From an uncultured Flavobacteriales bacterium (GTDB lineage Bacteria; Bacteroidota; Bacteroidia; Flavobacteriales_G; Salibacteraceae): a DNA stretch of 35,046 bases. Location of the stretch: NCBI GenBank assembly GCA_943788145.1, contig CALSPD010000030.1, forward strand, positions 1 through 35,046, in the 5' to 3' direction. Of this stretch, positions 34,609-35,046 are shown piece by piece; the stretch's first letter is position 1, and each line of letters starts with the position of its first letter. The position numbers were made by a program, and so were the translations under genes. The notes below the pieces were generated by a model. The model was not told the origin of the DNA, made no database searches, and worked only from the letters and a program-made list of their open reading frames with translations.

Positions 34609-35046
34609 ATGAGCTATTTAGATTTATTCCCACCTATAAAGGCATTCGTATTTGATGTGGATGGGCGTATTGACAAATGGACAAGTTGTTTTACTACCCG
34701 GTGGGCAACAAATGCGACAAATGCATTCGAAAGACGGATACGCCCTGCAGCTTGCCGTCAAAATGGGTTATCACGTTGGCATAATTACAGGTGGGAAAAG
34801 CGAAGAAGTAAAACAGCGCCTTTTGGCACTTGGAATCACATCCATCTATCTAGGCGCAAGTCATAAGAGACGATGCGATTGAAGACTTTAAATTTAGTCA
34901 CGGTCTATCTTTCAACGAGATAATGTACATGGGGGACGACATTCCCGATTTAGGCGCCCTTCATCTTGTTGGACTGCCTGCCTGTCCAAGCGATGCGTGC
35001 CAGGAGGTTGGGTCAACGAGTCACTACGTCAGCAAGCTTGAAGGTG
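34609..35046 (+). CDS. kdsC: 3-deoxy-D-manno-octulosonate 8-phosphate phosphatase KdsC (two frameshifts, 3' end outside window)
   Basis: HAD-family phosphatase that makes free Kdo for LPS synthesis. ATG 34609 (MSYLDLFPPIKAFVFDVDG) gives the nucleophile motif DVDG; the expected VLTNGQ follows only after one extra base is dropped at about 34663-34667. SKDGYALQLAVKMGYHVGIITGGKSEEV and LLALGITSIYLGA are KdsC-like. A second break at about 34863-34872 leads to DDAIEDFKFSHGLSFNEI, then MYMGDDIPDLGAL, the GDDxxD metal-binding motif, and CPSDACQEV. The gene continues past 35046. It follows the DUF2520 gene by 2 bp. Confidence 0.85.

Noticed and set aside
1..35046. CRISPR array, prophage, transposon or toxin-antitoxin locus
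   Set aside because: No repeat-spacer pattern, transposase, integrase or paired small toxin genes were found on either strand; the content is conserved core genes.

Overview
The window looks like a chromosomal stretch of a marine- or freshwater-type Bacteroidota, most likely a flavobacterium-like lineage. Pointers to this are a protein with a type IX secretion (T9SS) C-terminal sorting domain, lipoproteins with short Bacteroidota-style lipoboxes, a bacillithiol deacetylase (bshB1), a menaquinone prenyltransferase (menA), the ccmB-ccmC-ccmD-ccmE-ccmF cytochrome c maturation cluster, an ECF-type sigma factor beside uvrA, and promoter-like TTG-N(20-23)-TAnnTTTG elements instead of E. coli-type boxes. 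Almost everything is housekeeping. I found no CRISPR array, transposase, integrase, phage gene or rRNA.

Layout: 1-664 a lipoprotein running off the left edge (-); 780-1487 a 4'-phosphopantetheinyl transferase (+) convergent with menA (-, 1491-2415); 2445-5080 truA and an MsbA-like ABC exporter (+), whose stop overlaps that of uvrA (-, 5077-7884); 8115-8970 an ECF sigma factor and a small companion; 8982-9620 endonuclease III (-); 9830-11318 bcp and recA (+), a terminator, then a TPR lipoprotein (to 12415); 12464-14218 a secreted Ig/OmpL47-like repeat protein (-); 14304-17481 the thrS-infC-rpmI-rplT translation operon (-); 17482-17970 mostly non-coding; 17971-19627 a repeat-protein/K+-channel fusion (-); 19749-20471 a TerC-family membrane protein (-); 20591-20788 a tiny Cys-rich lipoprotein (-); 21066-21139 tRNA-His (-); 21245-25648 copA, a family 9 glycosyltransferase and a Wzx-type flippase (+); 25752-28664 a T9SS cargo protein (+); 28721-29461 bshB1 (-); 29527-33857 ccmBCDEF (+), then a DUF2520 protein and kdsC, which runs off the right edge.

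Sequence quality matters here. One-base frameshifts, mostly in homopolymer runs, split menA, the channel fusion, the glycosyltransferase, the flippase, ccmF (twice) and kdsC (twice). About 1.3 kb (roughly 2470-3740) is so dense with indels that truA and the 5' third of the ABC exporter can only be recognised piecewise. This pattern fits an incompletely polished long-read consensus better than real gene decay, so I annotate these as single genes with frameshifts.

The most interesting biology is (i) a potassium-channel protein whose N-terminal half holds fourteen uninterrupted 12-residue repeats, (ii) an endonuclease III in which the cysteines expected to hold the iron-sulfur cluster are replaced, (iii) infC starting at AUU, (iv) a start codon enclosed in a GC-rich hairpin for the phosphopantetheinyl transferase, (v) a Cys-type (CxxxY) CcmE, (vi) a tRNA-His with two adjacent U-U mismatches in the acceptor stem, and (vii) frequent UUG start codons.
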